Assembly (NCBI GenBank): GCA_035485575.1
Contig: DATHNW010000019.1
Location: 62,001 to 126,000 of the forward strand
Length of the DNA stretch: 64,000 nucleotides
Source: DASRHD01 sp035485575
GTDB lineage: Bacteria; Verrucomicrobiota; Verrucomicrobiia; Opitutales; Opitutaceae
Reading direction: 5' to 3'
This document shows, piece by piece, positions 54,463 through 64,000 of the stretch (the first letter of the stretch is position 1; each line of letters begins with the position of its first letter). A program made the position numbers and the translations under genes. Below the pieces are notes generated by a model, which was not told the origin of the DNA, did not search any database, and saw only the letters and a list, made by a program, of their open reading frames with translations.

Positions 54463-55194
54463 ATGCCGCTCACCATCCTCCTCAACGGGGCCAAGGGCCG
54501 CATGGGCCAGGCCATCCTCGCAGCCGCGCCCGGGCTCCGTGTTGCCATCGGCGCGGCGGTCGATACCGGCGACGATGCGCCCGCCGGCGTCAAGCGGTGC
54601 GATGCCATCGTCGACTTCAGTTCCCCCTCCGCCACCGCGCATTTGCTCGAACTGGCGATCGCCCAGCACAAGCCGATCATCATCGGCACCACCGGCCACA
54701 CCGTGGCGGAAAAAAAGAAGCTCCTGACCCTCGCCGCGCGCGTGCCCTGCGTCTGGGCGGGAAATTTCTCGGTGGGCGTGAACCTGCTCTTTGCGTTGAC
54801 GCGAAAGGCCGCGCACGTGCTCAACGCCGAATACGATGCCGAGGTCATCGAGATGCACCACCGTTTCAAGAAGGACGCGCCCAGCGGCACGGCCGCACGG
54901 CTGCTCGAAATCATCCTGGAGGAGCGCAAGCTCAACCCTGCCGCCGCGCGCCATGGACGCTCCGGCCTCACCGGCGAGCGCACCGCACGCGAAGTCGGCG
55001 TCCATTCGCTGCGCGGCGGCGACGTGGTGGGTGACCACACCGTCATGTTCGCTGCGCTCGGCGAGCGCCTCGAGCTCACGCACAAGGCCTCGGACCGCAG
55101 CATCTTCGCCCGCGGGGCGTTGCGCGCCGCGCAATGGGTGGTCAACCAGCCGCCCGGCGTCTACGACATGCAGGACGTGCTCGGTTTGAAATGA
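54463..55194 (+). CDS. dapB: 4-hydroxy-tetrahydrodipicolinate reductase (DapB)
   Basis: 243-residue NAD(P)H-dependent reductase, next step after DapA. N-terminal Rossmann motif NGAKGRMGQAI, then GTTGHTVAEKK, FSVGVNLLFAL, and the conserved EMHHRFKKDAPSGTA. The ATG at 54463 gives the correct N-terminus; the longer in-frame start lies inside dapA. At 243 residues it is slightly shorter than E. coli DapB (273), losing part of the segment between the first motifs. It overlaps ruvA by 4 nt. Confidence 0.96.
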   Translation: MPLTILLNGAKGRMGQAILAAAPGLRVAIGAAVDTGDDAPAGVKRCDAIVDFSSPSATAHLLELAIAQHKPIIIGTTGHTVAEKKKLLTLAARVPCVWAGNFSVGVNLLFALTRKAAHVLNAEYDAEVIEMHHRFKKDAPSGTAARLLEIILEERKLNPAAARHGRSGLTGERTAREVGVHSLRGGDVVGDHTVMFAALGERLELTHKASDRSIFARGALRAAQWVVNQPPGVYDMQDVLGLK

Positions 55195-55802
55195 TCACGT
55201 CGCTCCAGGGCACACTGGCCGCGGCCTCGCCCCTGCGCGCCGTGATCGAGCTGAACGGCTTCGGCTACGAGGTGAACATCCCGGTGACGACCGCGGAAAA
55301 ACTGCCCGCCAGCGGCGCGCAGGTGAAGCTGCATACCCTCGTCATTTATCGCGAAGACGCACAGACGCTCTACGGCTTCGCCACGCCGGAGGAACGCGAT
55401 TTCTTTCGTCTGCTGATCGAGCATGTGACCGGGGTCGGACCCAAGGGCGCGCTCACCATCATGAGCAAGCTGTCGCTCTCGCTGCTCGAAAGCGCCATCC
55501 GCGCCGGTGACATCGCCACCCTGGCGAAATGCCCCGGCATCGGCAAAAAAACCGCCGAGCGCCTGGTCGTTGAATTGAAAAGCAAGGTCGGTGGACCGGC
55601 CGCGGAAGCCGCGTCCGGCCTCGGCAATGCCACGGGAGAAGCGACTGCGCCGGTGGACAGCAAGCAGCACGACGCGGTGAGGGCGCTCGCCGCCCTCGGC
55701 TACAAGGCCGCGGACGCCGACCAGGCGGTGCGGCACGCGATGCTCGCACTCGGAGCCAAGGCCACGACGGAAGCACTGGTGAAAAAGGCGCTCAGCGGTT
55801 GA
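55191..55802 (+). CDS. ruvA: Holliday junction DNA helicase subunit RuvA
   Basis: 203 residues. Domain I is the OB-fold (MITSLQGTLAAASPLRAVIE, then FGYEVNIPV). Domain II has two helix-hairpin-helix motifs (GVGPKGALTIMSKLS and CPGIGKKTAERLVVELK). The C-terminal domain III, which regulates RuvB, ends AVRALAALGYKAADADQAVR. The start at 55191 overlaps the dapB stop; a longer in-frame start lies inside dapB. No ruvB or ruvC is adjacent. Confidence 0.96.
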   Translation: MITSLQGTLAAASPLRAVIELNGFGYEVNIPVTTAEKLPASGAQVKLHTLVIYREDAQTLYGFATPEERDFFRLLIEHVTGVGPKGALTIMSKLSLSLLESAIRAGDIATLAKCPGIGKKTAERLVVELKSKVGGPAAEAASGLGNATGEATAPVDSKQHDAVRALAALGYKAADADQAVRHAMLALGAKATTEALVKKALSG

Positions 55803-55810
55803 ACCCGCGC

Positions 55811-56509
55811 CTAGGGCTGGAATTCAAACGCGGTCATCTCCGCCGCCGGTTGTTCCGCGCGGCGAACATGCTGGAAATGCAGATCAGGCGATGCGGATGC
55901 GGACTCGGCGGGAGGGCCAAACACCATCTGCGCATTGTCCGACGCCGGCATCGGCGAAAGTTCGATCCGGTTCATCCACTCAAAAGCGGCGCGCTGGGCA
56001 CTGGTCATGGCCCGGCTATTGCCGGCGGGGGACGCCCTGTTGGTGGCAAAGACGGTTTGGAATTTCGGTTGATGGGCATCAACACCCGTTGCAGCCGCAC
56101 GGAATGACTCGGGCGACACGTCCACCTGTGTCGGCTCGGTCACCGCCAATTTTCCGGCTGGTTGTGAAGGGCCGGTTGCAGCCGGCTGGTTGATCAGCAC
56201 AAAAGCGACACAGGCAGCGGCGACCGCCAGTCCCGCAGCCCCGGCGATACGCGTGAGACGGTGCTGACGGGCCGGAAAAGCGGTGATTTTGCCGTCAGCC
56301 TGGCGGAGCGCCTGGGCCAGCGGTGCGGCGGGCGCGCGAAAATTCTCGAAGAGCATCGCACAGCCACGATGCATGCGGCAGTACTGCAGGTAGGTGCGAT
56401 GGTGTGCGGGGCTCCGGGCAATCTCAGCCTCCAGTTCGGCCGCTTCCTTCGGCGAAATTTGCTGGTCAATGTAAAGATTGAGCAGCTCGATGAAACGCGA
56501 CTCCTTCAT
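55811..56509 (-). CDS. anti-sigma factor-like membrane protein
   Basis: 232 residues. The N-terminal about 60 residues (FIELLNLYIDQQISPKEAAE then HHRTYLQYCRMHRGC) form a helical anti-sigma-like region without a full HxxxCxxC zinc motif. A transmembrane helix (AGAAGLAVAAACVAFVLIN) follows near residue 90. The rest is a Pro/Ala-rich periplasmic part. It overlaps the sigma factor gene by 4 nt, the usual coupling of an ECF sigma and its anti-sigma. The assignment rests mainly on this context. Confidence 0.78.
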   Translation of the reverse strand: MKESRFIELLNLYIDQQISPKEAAELEAEIARSPAHHRTYLQYCRMHRGCAMLFENFRAPAAPLAQALRQADGKITAFPARQHRLTRIAGAAGLAVAAACVAFVLINQPAATGPSQPAGKLAVTEPTQVDVSPESFRAAATGVDAHQPKFQTVFATNRASPAGNSRAMTSAQRAAFEWMNRIELSPMPASDNAQMVFGPPAESASASPDLHFQHVRRAEQPAAEMTAFEFQP

Positions 56510-57108
56510 GCGAAGTCCTCCCCCAGTTTGGAGCGCAGGCTTTCGCGCGCGCGCGCGATGCGGCTTTTGACCGTGCCGACGGAAATGCCGAGTATCTCGG
56601 CGATTTCCTCGTAGGACAGGTTCTTCACGTTGCGCAGAATTAAAATTTCCCGGTGTTTCGGGCTGAGCTTTTCCATGCCTTCGGCGATGCGGCTGACGAG
56701 CTCCTGCGTCACGGTCGCGTCCTCGGGCGTCTCCAGTTCAGCGGCAAAAACCTCGGAAAGCGGCGTGGCGTTGTCGGCCGAGACCGGCTGGTCGAAGGAG
56801 ACGGTCTTGTCGCGTTTGCGGCGCCACCAATACCAGTAGCGGTTGCGTGCAAGATTGGTGGCGATCTGGTAAAGCCAGGTGGAAAAAGCCGATTCGCCGC
56901 GAAAATTGACCAAGCCACGATGGGCCCGGATGAAGGCGTCCTGCGTAACCTCTTCGGCGTCCTGCTGGTTGCGCAACAGGTGGAGCACCATCGAATAGAT
57001 GCGATCCCAGTATCGCGTCACCATTTCGTTGAAGGCCGCCTGGTCGCCGGCTTTGAACCGGTCAACCAGCATTCGGTCGAGTGCAACTTCTTGGGCCTTC
57101 ATTGACAT
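56506..57108 (-). CDS. ECF RNA polymerase sigma factor
   Basis: 200 residues from the ATG at 57108; a TTG further upstream would add 31 residues with no family likeness. Region 2 is FNEMVTRYWDRIYSMVLHLL, then NQQDAEEVTQDAFIRAHRGL, and region 4 is LSPKHREILILRNVKNLSYE, then IAEILGISVGTVKSRIARAR. The domain order and size are those of an extracytoplasmic-function sigma-70 factor. It is co-transcribed with the membrane anti-sigma gene. No candidate target promoter is evident in the window. Confidence 0.94.
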   Translation of the reverse strand: MSMKAQEVALDRMLVDRFKAGDQAAFNEMVTRYWDRIYSMVLHLLRNQQDAEEVTQDAFIRAHRGLVNFRGESAFSTWLYQIATNLARNRYWYWWRRKRDKTVSFDQPVSADNATPLSEVFAAELETPEDATVTQELVSRIAEGMEKLSPKHREILILRNVKNLSYEEIAEILGISVGTVKSRIARARESLRSKLGEDFA

Positions 57109-57328
57109 ACCGTCAAGATGGCTCTGATGCGTATAATCACGAATTGTTCCCACGGTTTTATTTTGAAAGTTAAATACTGGCAGGAAATGGGCTTGTGACA
57201 AGGCTTGACGCCACTGGCTGGATCAAGGTTTTACAGAAAATGCCGGTTTTCGCAAGAGTTGCGCAAATCGAGAAAATCCTTGCCAGTGCGGAGGAGTGAA
57301 ATCTATTTCCGCTACCTTCTGGGATTGG

Positions 57329-57403
57329 GGGTTCGTAGCTCAATGGTAGAGCAGCATCCTTTTAAGTTGTTGGTTCTGGGTTCGAATCCCAGCGAACCCA
57401 CCA
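57329..57403 (+). tRNA. tRNA-Lys (UUU), CCA encoded
   Basis: Acceptor arms GGGTTCG and CGAACCC pair fully, the D arm is GCTC/GAGC, and the T arm CTGGG-TTCGAAT-CCCAG is perfect. The anticodon loop CTTTTAA gives UUU, for lysine. The anticodon stem GCATC/GTTGT has a U-U mismatch and a terminal G-U. The discriminator base is A at 57400, and 57401-57403 encode CCA. Flanked by the sigma gene and the lipoprotein gene, with no overlapping CDS. Confidence 0.93.
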
Positions 57404-57467
57404 GCCCGAATTTGACCATGAGGCGTGAAAAGCGCGCGCGGCCCCGGTGGTCGGACTCGCCAAGGGG

Positions 57468-57944
57468 TTATTCGCCCTCGCCATCGTCCCCGTAATTAAG
57501 CGTGGCATAAACCACGCCGATCAAATTTTGCGGCGTGACCAGTTCGAAATCCGCCTCTTCGTTGTTGAGCCCCTCCACGCGCCAGCCGCGGTACGTTTTT
57601 TCGATCAGCTTGTGGACGACCTCGACGCCTCGCAGATTGCGATAGGCGACCGTCATGCCGACCTGCAGCGTGTCATAGGGCACCGTGCTGATCACCAGCA
57701 TGGTGTTGTCACCGTAAACGGGCAGCATCGAACTGCCGGCACCAGCCGCCGGGCTCCGCCCCGCGCCGCGATTGGAAAGCATTTCAGCATCATGCCAGGC
57801 CTGTATTTTCGTCACATTGGCCGTGGGCGGCGTCTTCGGCGCGGGATCAGTGCTGGCGCAACCCGCCAGCAAAAAGAGGGATGCCAGCGCCACAAGCAGC
57901 CGGAACCAGGCCTGTCGAGGGGATTTTGCACGAAATTTTTCCAT
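57468..57944 (-). CDS. lipoprotein with S24/S26 peptidase-like domain
   Basis: 158 residues from the ATG at 57944 (MEKFRAKSPRQAW). The N-terminal lipobox LFLLAGC predicts a lipid anchor. The soluble part has SSMLPVYGDNTMLVI, resembling the Ser box of signal peptidase or LexA-like peptidases, then VGMTVAYRN and VVHKLIEKTYRGWRVEGLNN, where a Lys could be the general base, and a final NLIGVVYA. A lipid-anchored relative of S24/S26 proteases is plausible; whether it is active is unknown. Confidence 0.6.
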   Translation of the reverse strand: MEKFRAKSPRQAWFRLLVALASLFLLAGCASTDPAPKTPPTANVTKIQAWHDAEMLSNRGAGRSPAAGAGSSMLPVYGDNTMLVISTVPYDTLQVGMTVAYRNLRGVEVVHKLIEKTYRGWRVEGLNNEEADFELVTPQNLIGVVYATLNYGDDGEGE

Positions 57945-58004
57945 CGAAAATTTTATATTTATAACTTTATCTATTTCAGATAGTGCCATAAGTAATTAAC
58001 GCAG
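57945..58004. promoter_or_regulatory. AT-rich divergent promoter region
   Basis: The 60-bp gap between the lipoprotein gene and the response regulator is strongly AT-rich, unlike the surrounding DNA. It contains an inverted repeat TATCT-ATTTC-AGATA at 57968-57982. It probably holds the promoters of both divergent genes; exact -35/-10 boxes are not assigned. Confidence 0.5.
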
Positions 58005-58655
58005 ATGAAGCGACTTGTCATCATCGAAGACCAGACAGCCATTCGTGAAATGCTCGTGGAAATCCTCCGCATGGACCCCAACTACAAGCTGGTGGGGGAA
58101 AGCGGGGATGGCCAGAGCGCTTATAATCTGTGCATGGAGGTGAAGCCCGACCTGCTCGTGCTTGACGCCAAGCTCCCGGGCCTCAACGGCGTGGATCTTC
58201 TCCGCCGCCTCAATAAACAGCTTAAAAACGTCCGCGTACTTGTCTTCTCGGGTCACGAGAACCCCGTGCTCGTGCGCGAGATGCTTGAGGCGGGTGCCCA
58301 CGGCTTCGTGGAAAAAACCGCCGGCCTTGTCGAATTTAAGAAAGGCCTCGAGACCGTGGCCAATGGTGGCACTTATTTCGGGCCGGCCGTCGCGGCGCTC
58401 CTGCGCAATGTCGTGGCCAATCCCAGCGCCAGTGCCACTGCCGATTTCCTCACCGACCGCGAACGCGAGATTCTTCAGCTCGTGGCCGAGAGCCATAGCA
58501 CCAAGGAGATCGCCTCCAAGCTTGGCATCAGCGTGAAGACGGTGGACAACCATCGCACCAATCTGATGCGCAAGCTGAACCTCCACGACGTCGCCAGCCT
58601 CACGCGCTACGCCCTCGAGGTCGGCATCATCGAGCCGAAAAAAGCGCTGCTTTAA
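58005..58655 (+). CDS. NarL/LuxR-family response regulator
   Basis: 216 residues. Receiver domain: KRLVIIEDQTAIREML (acidic pocket), phosphoacceptor Asp in LLVLDAKLPGLNG, Ser/Thr in VLVFSGHE, Lys in FVEKTAGL. C-terminal LuxR/GerE helix-turn-helix: LTDREREILQLVAESHSTKE, then LGISVKTVDNHRTNLMRKL. Its signal and histidine kinase are not encoded nearby. It is divergent from the lipoprotein gene. Confidence 0.95.
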   Translation: MKRLVIIEDQTAIREMLVEILRMDPNYKLVGESGDGQSAYNLCMEVKPDLLVLDAKLPGLNGVDLLRRLNKQLKNVRVLVFSGHENPVLVREMLEAGAHGFVEKTAGLVEFKKGLETVANGGTYFGPAVAALLRNVVANPSASATADFLTDREREILQLVAESHSTKEIASKLGISVKTVDNHRTNLMRKLNLHDVASLTRYALEVGIIEPKKALL

Positions 58656-58665
58656 GCAGTCCGGT

Positions 58666-59520
58666 TCATTTGGCGAAGGCCGCCGCCGCTTCGCTATACC
58701 GATCGGCCAGTAGTTCGGCGAGCCGTTCATCCGCGCCGACCAGATCCGTCATCGCCACCCGCAGGCCCGGCCGCGCGCGCATCGCCGCCGCGCAAATTTC
58801 CGCGATGTCCCCGCCCGGCCCGGCATGACGCCCGGGCGACAGAAATTGCAACGCCACCACCACCTCACCCTGCCCGAAATTTTCGCTGCGCAGCAAATCA
58901 GCCAGCAACGGTTCAGTAAAAGCGAACTCCGCTTCCGGTCGGCGTTCCATCGAGGCCACCGCCACTCCCGCAGTCTCGCCACCCAGCAGGCGCCGCAGCT
59001 GTCCGCCCAGAAAATCACGCACCGCGGCCACGCCACGCTGCGGACTGCCATGGTCCACCAGCACGACTTTGGGCCGGCTCCATTTGGCGTCCGCCGCCGC
59101 CCGCCGCACGCCATCCGCCAGAATCGTCGCCAGGCGCCAATCGTCCAGCGCGTCCGCGTCCACCAGCCACCCCGCCACGTGCACGCGCAATGGCGGGAAT
59201 TTTTTCTCCAGCACCCGCAACCGCTCCGGCACGTACTCCGTCACCGCCGCGCTCGGACCGAAAAAAAGCGGCAGCAGCACAAAATCATTTTCCCCGCGCT
59301 CCAACGCAGCCTCCAGCGCCGGTTCAAGCAATTCGGCCCGCTCACCGCCCAGTTCGCCGGCCCCGACCGCGCTGGAATGCAACAACGACACTGCACGCAC
59401 CTCCGCGCCGCCCAGCCGCGCCCGCAGCCGGTCTCGGATGCTCCGCAGGCTCAGCGTCGAAGCGGCGCGGAGGGAACCGTTGTCGAACAAAAAGCAGGTA
59501 GGTGGCTGACCCATCTTCAT
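58666..59520 (-). CDS. CbiX/sirohydrochlorin chelatase-like protein
   Basis: 284 residues with a duplicated chelatase pattern. The first half has LFDNGSLRAASTLSLRSIR, ELLEPALEAALERGENDF and FVLLPLFFGPSAAVTEYVPE. The second half has VVLVDHGSPQRGVAAVRDFL and VVVALQFLSPGRHAGPGGDI, the His region typical of CbiX/SirB proteins that insert Co or Fe into tetrapyrroles. The first half has lost the DHG-type His. I chose the ATG at 59520. No cobalamin or siroheme genes are adjacent, so the substrate is uncertain. Confidence 0.75.
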   Translation of the reverse strand: MKMGQPPTCFLFDNGSLRAASTLSLRSIRDRLRARLGGAEVRAVSLLHSSAVGAGELGGERAELLEPALEAALERGENDFVLLPLFFGPSAAVTEYVPERLRVLEKKFPPLRVHVAGWLVDADALDDWRLATILADGVRRAAADAKWSRPKVVLVDHGSPQRGVAAVRDFLGGQLRRLLGGETAGVAVASMERRPEAEFAFTEPLLADLLRSENFGQGEVVVALQFLSPGRHAGPGGDIAEICAAAMRARPGLRVAMTDLVGADERLAELLADRYSEAAAAFAK

Positions 59521-59594
59521 GAGTGAAAGATTGCCGAATAAATTCTTGCCGTGCCAATATGATTGCTCAACAATCGCGTAACTTTCCGTCTCAC

Positions 59595-60158
59595 ATGAAG
59601 CTTCCCTCATCGAAACTGTCCCTCATCCTTTTCAGCACCGCAGTGCTGTTCGCGGGCTGCGCCACCAAATCCAAGCGTCCCACGCCTGACCAGACGGTCC
59701 TGGGCCCTGGCGGTGCGACTTCGGGTTCACTCAACCCGGAAGGCGTTGGCACCACCGACAACACCGCGGCCGGCCTGCAGCAGCGCCTGCCCGATGGCGT
59801 GATCGACGATGGCAAGCTCATCCACGGCCTGCTCCAGTCCGTTTACTTCGACCTCGACCAGTCCGCCATCAAAAAGGACGAACGCCAGAAGCTTGTCGAT
59901 GCGGTCAAATATCTTACCGACAACCCGACGAAGAAACTCCTGCTCGAAGGTCATTGCGACTGGCGCGGCACCGACGAGTACAACATGTCGCTGGGTGATC
60001 GACGCGCGCAAAGCGTGAAAAGCTACCTCGTCAAGGCCGGCGTGTCCGCCGACCGGCTCGAGACCCTTTCCAAGGGCAGCCTGGAAGCAGCCAAAAATGG
60101 CAGCGAAGACCAGATGTCCAAGGACCGCCGCGTTGATCTCGACGTGAAGAAAGAATAA
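59595..60158 (+). CDS. pal: OmpA-family peptidoglycan-associated lipoprotein (Pal)
   Basis: 187 residues. The lipobox LFAGC follows a signal peptide beginning MKLPSSKLSLILF. The C-terminal OmpA-like domain has VYFDLDQSAIKKDERQKL, then LLLEGHCDWRGTDEYNMSLG and RRAQSVKSYLVKAGVSADRL, which bind diaminopimelate of peptidoglycan. The start ATG at 59595 is the one giving a proper signal peptide. No tol genes are adjacent. An intrinsic terminator follows. Confidence 0.92.
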   Translation: MKLPSSKLSLILFSTAVLFAGCATKSKRPTPDQTVLGPGGATSGSLNPEGVGTTDNTAAGLQQRLPDGVIDDGKLIHGLLQSVYFDLDQSAIKKDERQKLVDAVKYLTDNPTKKLLLEGHCDWRGTDEYNMSLGDRRAQSVKSYLVKAGVSADRLETLSKGSLEAAKNGSEDQMSKDRRVDLDVKKE

Positions 60159-60177
60159 CCCTCCGCAGATTTTTACG

Positions 60178-60208
60178 AAAAAGCCCCGGATGCGTCCGGG
60201 GCTTTTTA
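60178..60208. terminator. intrinsic bidirectional terminator
   Basis: A 13-bp perfect stem, AAAAAGCCCCGGA with TCCGGGGCTTTTT, encloses a TGCG loop; the A- and T-runs serve both strands. It lies between pal and the convergent M20 dipeptidase gene. Confidence 0.92.
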
Positions 60209-60238
60209 TTGCGCAAAATTTCGAAGCGGAGCCAAAGA

Positions 60239-61612
60239 TCAGCCGGCGGCCAGCGCGGCCAGCACTTTCTGCGACACCGCCATGCCCTTCTGCATGACGC
60301 TCAGTTTGAAGCTTTCATCCGGCGCGTGCAGATTATCCTCGGGCAGGAACAGGCCCAGCATGACCGAGTCGAGCCCGAGCACGCGCTTGATGTCGGCGAT
60401 GATCGGGACGCTCCCGCCCTCGCGCAGATAAAGCGGCGGCTTCCCAAAGACCGCGGCCACGGCCGCATCCGTCGCCTGGAAGGCCCGGGCCAGCACCGCC
60501 GGCTGGTCCCGCGGCGTATTCGAACGGCCCGGCGGCACGACGACGTAGGGCACACCTTGATGCTGGTCGATGAGACGGAACGTCACGTCCCTCGGCATGC
60601 GCTCGGAGATGGTTTTGTAAAGGAGGTCGCGGATTTTCTCCGGCTGCTGGTTCGCCACAAGCCGGCAGCTGATCTTGGCGAAGGCCTTGCTCGGGATGAC
60701 CGTCTTGGTGCCCTCCCCCTGGTAACCGCCGCCGATGCCGTTGAACTCGAGCGTGGGCAGGAAGCGGATCGCCTCAAACGGCGTGAAGCCCGGTGGCGTG
60801 TGGAACGCCGGGATGCCGAGAAACTCGCGGTATTTTTCCGCGTCGCCGCCCAGCTTGGCCAGTTCCCCGCGCTCCCATGGCTCGACCCCGGCCACATCGT
60901 CGTAAAACCCCGGCACGTTCACGCGTCCGTCGGGCGTGTGCAGCGAGGCGCACACCTCGGCTAGCGCTTGTATTGGATTTCTCAATACACCACCGTGCAG
61001 CCCCGAGTGCAGGTCGCCCTTCGCGCCGGTGACCTCGAGGTCGCAGAGCACCAGCCCGCGCAGGCCGCAGGTGATGACCACCTGCTCCTCGCTCGGGATG
61101 ACGGTGTCCGACAAAAAGACCAGGTCGGCCTTCCGCAGCTCGTCCTTGAACGTCTCCAGGAACGGCGGAAAACTCGGACTGCCCATCTCCTCCTCGCCTT
61201 CGATGAGAAACGTGATGCGCAGGGGCAGCCGGGGATTTTTTTCCAGCAATTGTGCGACCGCCGCGAGATGCGTCATCAGCGGCCCCTTGTTGTCCGCCGC
61301 GCCGCGCCCGTAAAGCCGGCCGCCGCGCTCCACCGGGTCAAACGGCGGCGTCGTCCACAGATTCAGCGGATCGGCCGGCTGCACGTCGTAGTGGCCGTAG
61401 ATGATGACCTGCGGCCAGCGCTCGTCGCCCCCGCGCCGGGCGAGGATGATGGGATGCAGCTTCGTCGGCACGATCTCCACCGCAAAACCCATCTCGCGCA
61501 GCAGGCCGGCCACAAACTCGCGCGCGCCCCGCATGCCCTCCTTGAATTTCGGGTCCGCCGAGACACTCGGGTGGCGGATGAACTCCTTTAATTTTTCAAC
61601 CGGATCGAACAT
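60239..61612 (-). CDS. M20-family dipeptidase
   Basis: 457-residue zinc peptidase of the M20 family. Metal ligands and catalytic residues are in IYGHYDVQPADPLNLW, GRGAADNKGPLMTHLA and FLIEGEEEMGSPSF, and the dimerisation-domain motif is LHSGLHGG. The C-terminal part has PLYLREGGSVPIIADI and NLHAPDE. I chose the ATG at 61612 rather than a TTG further upstream. Members hydrolyse dipeptides such as carnosine or beta-Ala dipeptides. Convergent with pal across the terminator. Confidence 0.9.
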   Translation of the reverse strand: MFDPVEKLKEFIRHPSVSADPKFKEGMRGAREFVAGLLREMGFAVEIVPTKLHPIILARRGGDERWPQVIIYGHYDVQPADPLNLWTTPPFDPVERGGRLYGRGAADNKGPLMTHLAAVAQLLEKNPRLPLRITFLIEGEEEMGSPSFPPFLETFKDELRKADLVFLSDTVIPSEEQVVITCGLRGLVLCDLEVTGAKGDLHSGLHGGVLRNPIQALAEVCASLHTPDGRVNVPGFYDDVAGVEPWERGELAKLGGDAEKYREFLGIPAFHTPPGFTPFEAIRFLPTLEFNGIGGGYQGEGTKTVIPSKAFAKISCRLVANQQPEKIRDLLYKTISERMPRDVTFRLIDQHQGVPYVVVPPGRSNTPRDQPAVLARAFQATDAAVAAVFGKPPLYLREGGSVPIIADIKRVLGLDSVMLGLFLPEDNLHAPDESFKLSVMQKGMAVSQKVLAALAAG

Positions 61613-61660
61613 CCCGCCACCGTGCCGCAAATCCGCGCCGCGCGCTAGCCGGAAAATCCT

Positions 61661-63208
<1,548 letters not shown>

Positions 63209-63279
63209 AAAACCGAGTTTTTGCGCCGTGCAGCAACCGCCCGCAAGTCGAAAGACGTGGTTGGCTGCGAGAAGGTTGC

Positions 63280-63699
63280 GTGCCGCCAGAAATTGCGTTC
63301 ATTTTCTCAACTGTGTCCTGCGACTCCAACGAACTGCCCGGCCTGACCGCCCACCTCGACAAACTGGTTTACCACCATGGTGGCCCCAGCCTGTCCCCGG
63401 ACAAGCCGCATGCGTTTGTTTACTTCATCACCATCAAAAACGAGACCGAGCATACCGTGCGCCTCCTCGGCCGGAAATGGGTCATCCTGCACGCCGACGG
63501 CCGACGGCTCGTCGTCGAGGGCGACAAAATCGTCGGCGAGACACCGCGGCTCGCGCCCGGCGAGCAGTTTTCGTACAACAGCTACCACGTCACCAGCTGC
63601 GACGCCGAGGCCTGCGGCTGTTTCCATGGCGTGGATGAACAGGGTCAAAAAATCCACGTGGTGCTGCCGCCGTTCGCCATGAAAGTGCCCTCCGCATGA
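63280..63699 (+). CDS. apaG: ApaG family protein
   Basis: 139 residues from a GTG start at 63280; a second GTG at 63313 would give 128 residues, nearer the usual length. ApaG/DUF525 fibronectin-III-like fold: FVYFITIKNETEHTVRLLGR, then KWVILHADGRRLVVEGDKIVG-like strands, RLAPGEQFSYNSYHVTS and FHGVDEQGQKIHVVLPPF. The biochemical role is not established. It lies 59 bp before a beta-lactamase-fold gene. Confidence 0.9.
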   Translation: MPPEIAFIFSTVSCDSNELPGLTAHLDKLVYHHGGPSLSPDKPHAFVYFITIKNETEHTVRLLGRKWVILHADGRRLVVEGDKIVGETPRLAPGEQFSYNSYHVTSCDAEACGCFHGVDEQGQKIHVVLPPFAMKVPSA

Positions 63700-63760
63700 C
63701 ACCCGGCAAATCTTGCTCTTGCTCTTACCCAGCCTGTGCCTCTCCCTCGTCGCTTCCTAA

Positions 63761-64000
63761 ATGAAGCTCATTGACCTGAATCGCGACGGCGGCATCGGTG
63801 CAAATTCACTCCTGCTGCAGCTCGGCGACGTGCGTATCCTCCTCGACTGCGGCCTGAATCCCAAGCTCACCGGCCGCCGTGCCACGCCCGATCTCTCCCC
63901 GCTGCGCGGCGCACCACCCGACCTGATCATCATCACTCACTGCCATCTCGACCACATTGGCAGCCTGCCCGTGGCCATGCGCGAGTATCCCAATGCGCCT
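63761..64000 (+). CDS. MBL-fold metallo-hydrolase, possibly beta-CASP RNase (3' truncated)
   Basis: 80 residues of an open frame reaching the window edge. It has LLLQLGDVRILLDCGLNP and the zinc motif THCHLDHIGSLPVAM (HxHxDH), typical of metallo-beta-lactamase-fold hydrolases. The N-terminal style resembles CPSF/RNase J-like beta-CASP exonucleases, but the distinguishing region is beyond the window. Confidence 0.8.
   Translation, partial: MKLIDLNRDGGIGANSLLLQLGDVRILLDCGLNPKLTGRRATPDLSPLRGAPPDLIIITHCHLDHIGSLPVAMREYPNAP

Overview
The window is a high-GC, densely coded bacterial chromosome segment. It has a diderm gene set (Pal/OmpA lipoprotein, two other exported or lipid-anchored proteins, PilT, LepB, CydAB). 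Protein style and gene neighbourhoods suggest Verrucomicrobiota, perhaps Opitutales, but no 16S or species marker is present, so this is inference.

Layout. (1) 1-4912 is housekeeping: a truncated glycogen debranching enzyme (glgX) on the minus strand, cytochrome bd-type oxidase cydAB, and a histidine phosphatase. (2) 4913-5561 is a gene-free leader with repeated TTGCAAA elements. (3) 5562-28997 holds the structural genes of an extracellular contractile injection system (eCIS; Afp/PVC/MAC-like): sheath, tube, zinc-ribbon baseplate protein, Pro-rich linker, Pvc16-like cap, AAA+ ATPase, small ORF, Afp7-like tube adaptor, LysM-like protein, split VgrG spike (gpD-like and gp5-like), PAAR-like tip, gp25, two baseplate-J proteins, gpI-like protein, a 1169-aa DUF6519/beta-helix protein, and a coiled-coil protein with a Lys/Ala tail. 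(4) 28997-47406 is an uninterrupted tandem array of 12 putative effector genes in the same orientation. All 12 carry an N-terminal tetracysteine motif C-x-C-G-G-[GS]-C-P-x-C, and 11 also carry an eCIS_core (DUF4157) HExxH domain. Each ends in a different C-terminal module: six with a second HExxH, one papain/NlpC-like, one AHH-type nuclease, four unrecognised. Genes 5562-47406 mostly overlap or abut, so about 42 kb (30 genes) could be one transcription unit. (5) 47412-53457 (minus) is a pilT-hypothetical-fabD-lepA-lepB operon. (6) 53571-55802 is dapA-dapB-ruvA. (7) 55811-63208 holds an ECF sigma/anti-sigma pair, tRNA-Lys, an S24/S26-like lipoprotein, a NarL-type regulator, a CbiX-like protein, pal, an M20 dipeptidase and purH. 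(8) apaG and a truncated beta-lactamase-fold hydrolase close the window.

How it works together (inference). Sheath, tube, baseplate and spike build a contractile particle and the ATPase serves assembly or loading. The 12 array products look like cargo sharing one N-terminal tag and swapping C-terminal warheads. No tape-measure gene, classical fibre or immunity gene is visible. The tetracysteine tag, also present in one array member that lacks eCIS_core, is the best candidate here for an undescribed loading or docking signal.
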